Source: Halomonas sp. GFAJ-1
GTDB lineage: Bacteria > Pseudomonadota > Gammaproteobacteria > Pseudomonadales > Halomonadaceae
NCBI GenBank assembly: GCA_002966495.1
Contig: CP016490.1
Span: forward strand, 2,480,001 to 2,544,000
Direction: 5' to 3'
DNA length: 64,000 nt
Shown: positions 62,278 to 64,000 of the stretch, one piece after another
Position numbering within the stretch: the stretch's first letter is position 1
Layout: each line of letters starts with the position of its first letter
Translations under genes and position numbers: made by a program
The notes under the pieces: generated by a model
Databases searched by the model: none
Seen by the model: the letters and a program-made list of their open reading frames with translations, nothing else
What the model was told of the DNA's origin: nothing

Positions 62278-63759
62278 ATGACCTCTTTTATTCTCGCCAT
62301 CGACCAAGGTACGACCAGCTCCCGCGCTATTCTGTTTGATCGGCAGGGGCAAATTGCCGCTGTCGCCCAGCAGGAGTTCCCTCAACATTTTCCTGAAGAT
62401 GGCTGGATCGAACATGACCCGGAAGACATCTGGGAGACCGTTCTCGCCACTTGTAAAGAGGTGCTAGTCAAGGCAAATATTACCGCTTCGCAAGTTGACG
62501 GCGTTGGTATTACCAACCAGCGTGAAACGACGATTGTTTGGGATCGTAAAACAGGAAAGCCCCTCTACAACGCTATTGTATGGCAAGATCGGCGTACTTC
62601 TGAGCTGTGTCAGGCGCTTCGCGACCAAGGCCACACTGAGGAAGTTCAGGCTAAGACGGGCTTGTTAATTGACCCCTATTTCTCAGCCACTAAGCTTGCT
62701 TGGATTCTGGATAATGTAGAGGGCGCTCGTGAGCGGGCTGAGCGTGGTGAATTGGCGTTTGGTACGGTAGACAGCTTTCTTATATGGCGGTTAACCGGTG
62801 GTAAACACGTGACCGATGCGACTAACGCTTCGCGGACAGCGCTGTTTAACATCCATACCCAGCAGTGGGATGAGTCGCTTTTAAAGCTGTATAACGTTCC
62901 CGCCAATATGCTGCCGGAAGTGAAGGACTCAAGCGACGATTTTGGCAACCTGGAGGCCTCTTGGTTAGGCAAAGCGCTGCCTATTGCTGGCGTTGCCGGT
63001 GATCAGCAAGCCGCCTTGGTTGGCCAAGCCTGTTTTCAACCGGGGATGGGGAAGAGCACCTACGGTACCGGCTGTTTCATGATTGTTAATACGGGGGCTA
63101 CTGCCTCGTTATCGCAGAATAGGCTGCTGACAACCATAGGGTATCGGATAAACGGCAAGCCGACTTACGCCATGGAGGGCAGCATTTTTGTCGCAGGCGC
63201 TACGGTACAGTGGCTGCGTGACGGCTTAAATCTTTTTGCAGACGCCTCGGAAACAGAAGCCCTGGCGCGGGAAACCCGAAGTGGCCACAGTGTATACCTA
63301 GTGCCTGCTTTTACGGGGCTAGGCGCTCCCCACTGGGACCCAAAAGCCCGAGGGGCAATATTTGGACTTACCCGAGACACTGGCATCGCTGAGATTGTCG
63401 CCGCCGGTCTCCAGGCTGTCTGCTATCAAACCCGCGACCTACAGCACTGCATGAATGACGACATGGAAGCGGCACCGAAAAACCTTCGTGTCGACGGTGG
63501 CATGGTCAAAAATAGCTGGGTGATGCAGTTTTTAGCTGACATGCTCAATGTCCAAGTAGACAGGCCCACTATCCTTGAAACCACTGCGCTAGGCGCTGCT
63601 TATTTGGCTGGACTGCGCTTAGGGTGGTATGACTCTTTAGAAGAGATAGAGCAGCTGTGGCGTTGCGAAAAAAGTTTTACACCTATGATGGATGAGACGA
63701 CGCGCGAGCACCTTTATCAAGGGTGGCAGGATGCGGTATCGCGTGTGCGATCATTCTAG
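62278..63759 (+). CDS. glpK: Glycerol kinase
   Basis: 493 residues, close to the usual 500. FGGY kinase family: FILAIDQGTTSSRAILFD (phosphate loop), EHDPEDIWETV, GVGITNQRETTIVWDRKTGKPLYNAIVWQDRRT (glycerol-binding), GTVDSFLIWRLTGGKHVTDATNASRT, GVAGDQQAALVGQACFQPGMGKSTYGTGCFM and LRVDGGMVKNSWVMQFLADML. It phosphorylates glycerol to sn-glycerol-3-phosphate. The ATG at 62278 has no strong ribosome site. glpD and glpF are not in the window. Confidence 0.96.
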   Translation: MTSFILAIDQGTTSSRAILFDRQGQIAAVAQQEFPQHFPEDGWIEHDPEDIWETVLATCKEVLVKANITASQVDGVGITNQRETTIVWDRKTGKPLYNAIVWQDRRTSELCQALRDQGHTEEVQAKTGLLIDPYFSATKLAWILDNVEGARERAERGELAFGTVDSFLIWRLTGGKHVTDATNASRTALFNIHTQQWDESLLKLYNVPANMLPEVKDSSDDFGNLEASWLGKALPIAGVAGDQQAALVGQACFQPGMGKSTYGTGCFMIVNTGATASLSQNRLLTTIGYRINGKPTYAMEGSIFVAGATVQWLRDGLNLFADASETEALARETRSGHSVYLVPAFTGLGAPHWDPKARGAIFGLTRDTGIAEIVAAGLQAVCYQTRDLQHCMNDDMEAAPKNLRVDGGMVKNSWVMQFLADMLNVQVDRPTILETTALGAAYLAGLRLGWYDSLEEIEQLWRCEKSFTPMMDETTREHLYQGWQDAVSRVRSF

Positions 63760-63783
63760 GGCGCACATCACCAGTGCTTTGAT

Positions 63784-63812
63784 AACGCCGCTTTTGCAAT
63801 AGCGGCGTTTTT
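63784..63812 (+). terminator. Intrinsic terminator of glpK
   Basis: AACGCCGCT, loop TTTGCAAT, AGCGGCGTT, followed by a T run: a perfect 9-bp stem. Confidence 0.92.
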
Positions 63813-64000
63813 ATTGTCACCGTTTTGCGCGTTATCACCCTTGGTCGTATGGTGAAATTAGCTGCTCGGTGTAAAATGCACTCGTTTTTAAATTGTCGAC
63901 AAACTTTGTTTTAAGCAATTAATATTTTAATAGGTAATTAAAGGCGAATTTCTCCGCTTATCAAAATAGCCTGTTTGTTTTAAAACAGTCGTTTAGCAAC
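63813..64000. other. AT-rich right edge without a gene
   Basis: 188 bp, strongly AT-rich in its second half (for example TTAATATTTTAATAGGTAATTAAAG). It may be a promoter region for a gene beyond the window; no coding frame is seen. Confidence 0.5.

Noticed and set aside
1..64000. CRISPR arrays, tRNA or rRNA genes, prophage modules
   Set aside because: No regularly spaced repeats, cloverleaf genes, rRNA segments or phage structural genes were seen on reading the window.

Overview
The window looks like the chromosome of a moderately GC-rich, aerobic, heterotrophic gammaproteobacterium, most likely a Halomonas/Vreelandella-type member of the Halomonadaceae. This is inferred from remembered protein style and gene neighbourhoods (liu cluster with an ACSF2-like ligase, a cupredoxin/c-di-GMP/DUF3034/globin operon, AmpG, glpR-glpK), not from a search. 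No rRNA, tRNA, CRISPR array or prophage was seen.

Layout. (1) 1-7.5 kb, minus strand: leucine/isovalerate catabolism operon liuR-liuA-liuB-liuC-liuD-liuE plus an acyl-CoA ligase cut by the window edge. (2) 7.8-12.8 kb, plus strand: a complete branched-chain-amino-acid-type ABC importer (two ATPases, binding protein, two permeases). (3) 12.9-17 kb: valine branch (acyl-CoA dehydrogenase, 3-hydroxyisobutyryl-CoA hydrolase, 3-hydroxyisobutyrate dehydrogenase), then a GST and a ketopantoate reductase. Two near-identical palindromes of the form TTnACGTnAACGTnAA, one before liuR/liuA and one before the valine operon, suggest that LiuR controls both. (4) 17.9-20.5 kb: an accessory patch. An isolated integron-type gene cassette (18460-19894) carries a DUF4365-like nuclease-fold gene and ends in a well-formed attC site; a frameshifted GFA-family gene follows. 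(5) 20.5-35.7 kb: housekeeping and membrane genes (BASS transporter, FadD, AI-2E exporter family, DUF2784, LemA + M48 protease, TopB, ABC1 kinase, SEC-C protein, AmpG, FKBP).

(6) 36.2-39.3 kb: a secreted SUOX-fold-like gene is split by a 1381-bp TnpB-only IS200/IS605-type element inserted exactly after TTGAT. Removing the element restores one uninterrupted frame with a signal peptide. The next gene is a membrane diguanylate cyclase. (7) 39.3-43.7 kb, minus: cupredoxin-like protein, GGDEF/EAL protein, DUF3034 outer-membrane-like protein and truncated-globin lipoprotein. (8) 43.9-53.3 kb: lytic transglycosylase, proS, lipoprotein, BenE transporter, amidase, XRE-cupin regulator, endonuclease IV, glycerophosphodiesterase, quinone reductase. 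(9) 53.4-58.3 kb: an RpiR-type regulator divergent from an acyl-CoA catabolic operon (two enoyl-CoA hydratases flanking an NDP-forming acyl-CoA synthetase). (10) 58.5-61.3 kb: an SLC13/RCK permease gene interrupted by a 912-bp IS5-family element with CTAG duplications. (11) 61.3-63.8 kb: glpR and glpK.

The most noteworthy observations are the lone integron cassette with a nuclease-like cargo gene, the TnpB element whose flanking-sequence guide would match its own empty site, the two matching LiuR-type operators, and the twin operator-like palindromes before benE.
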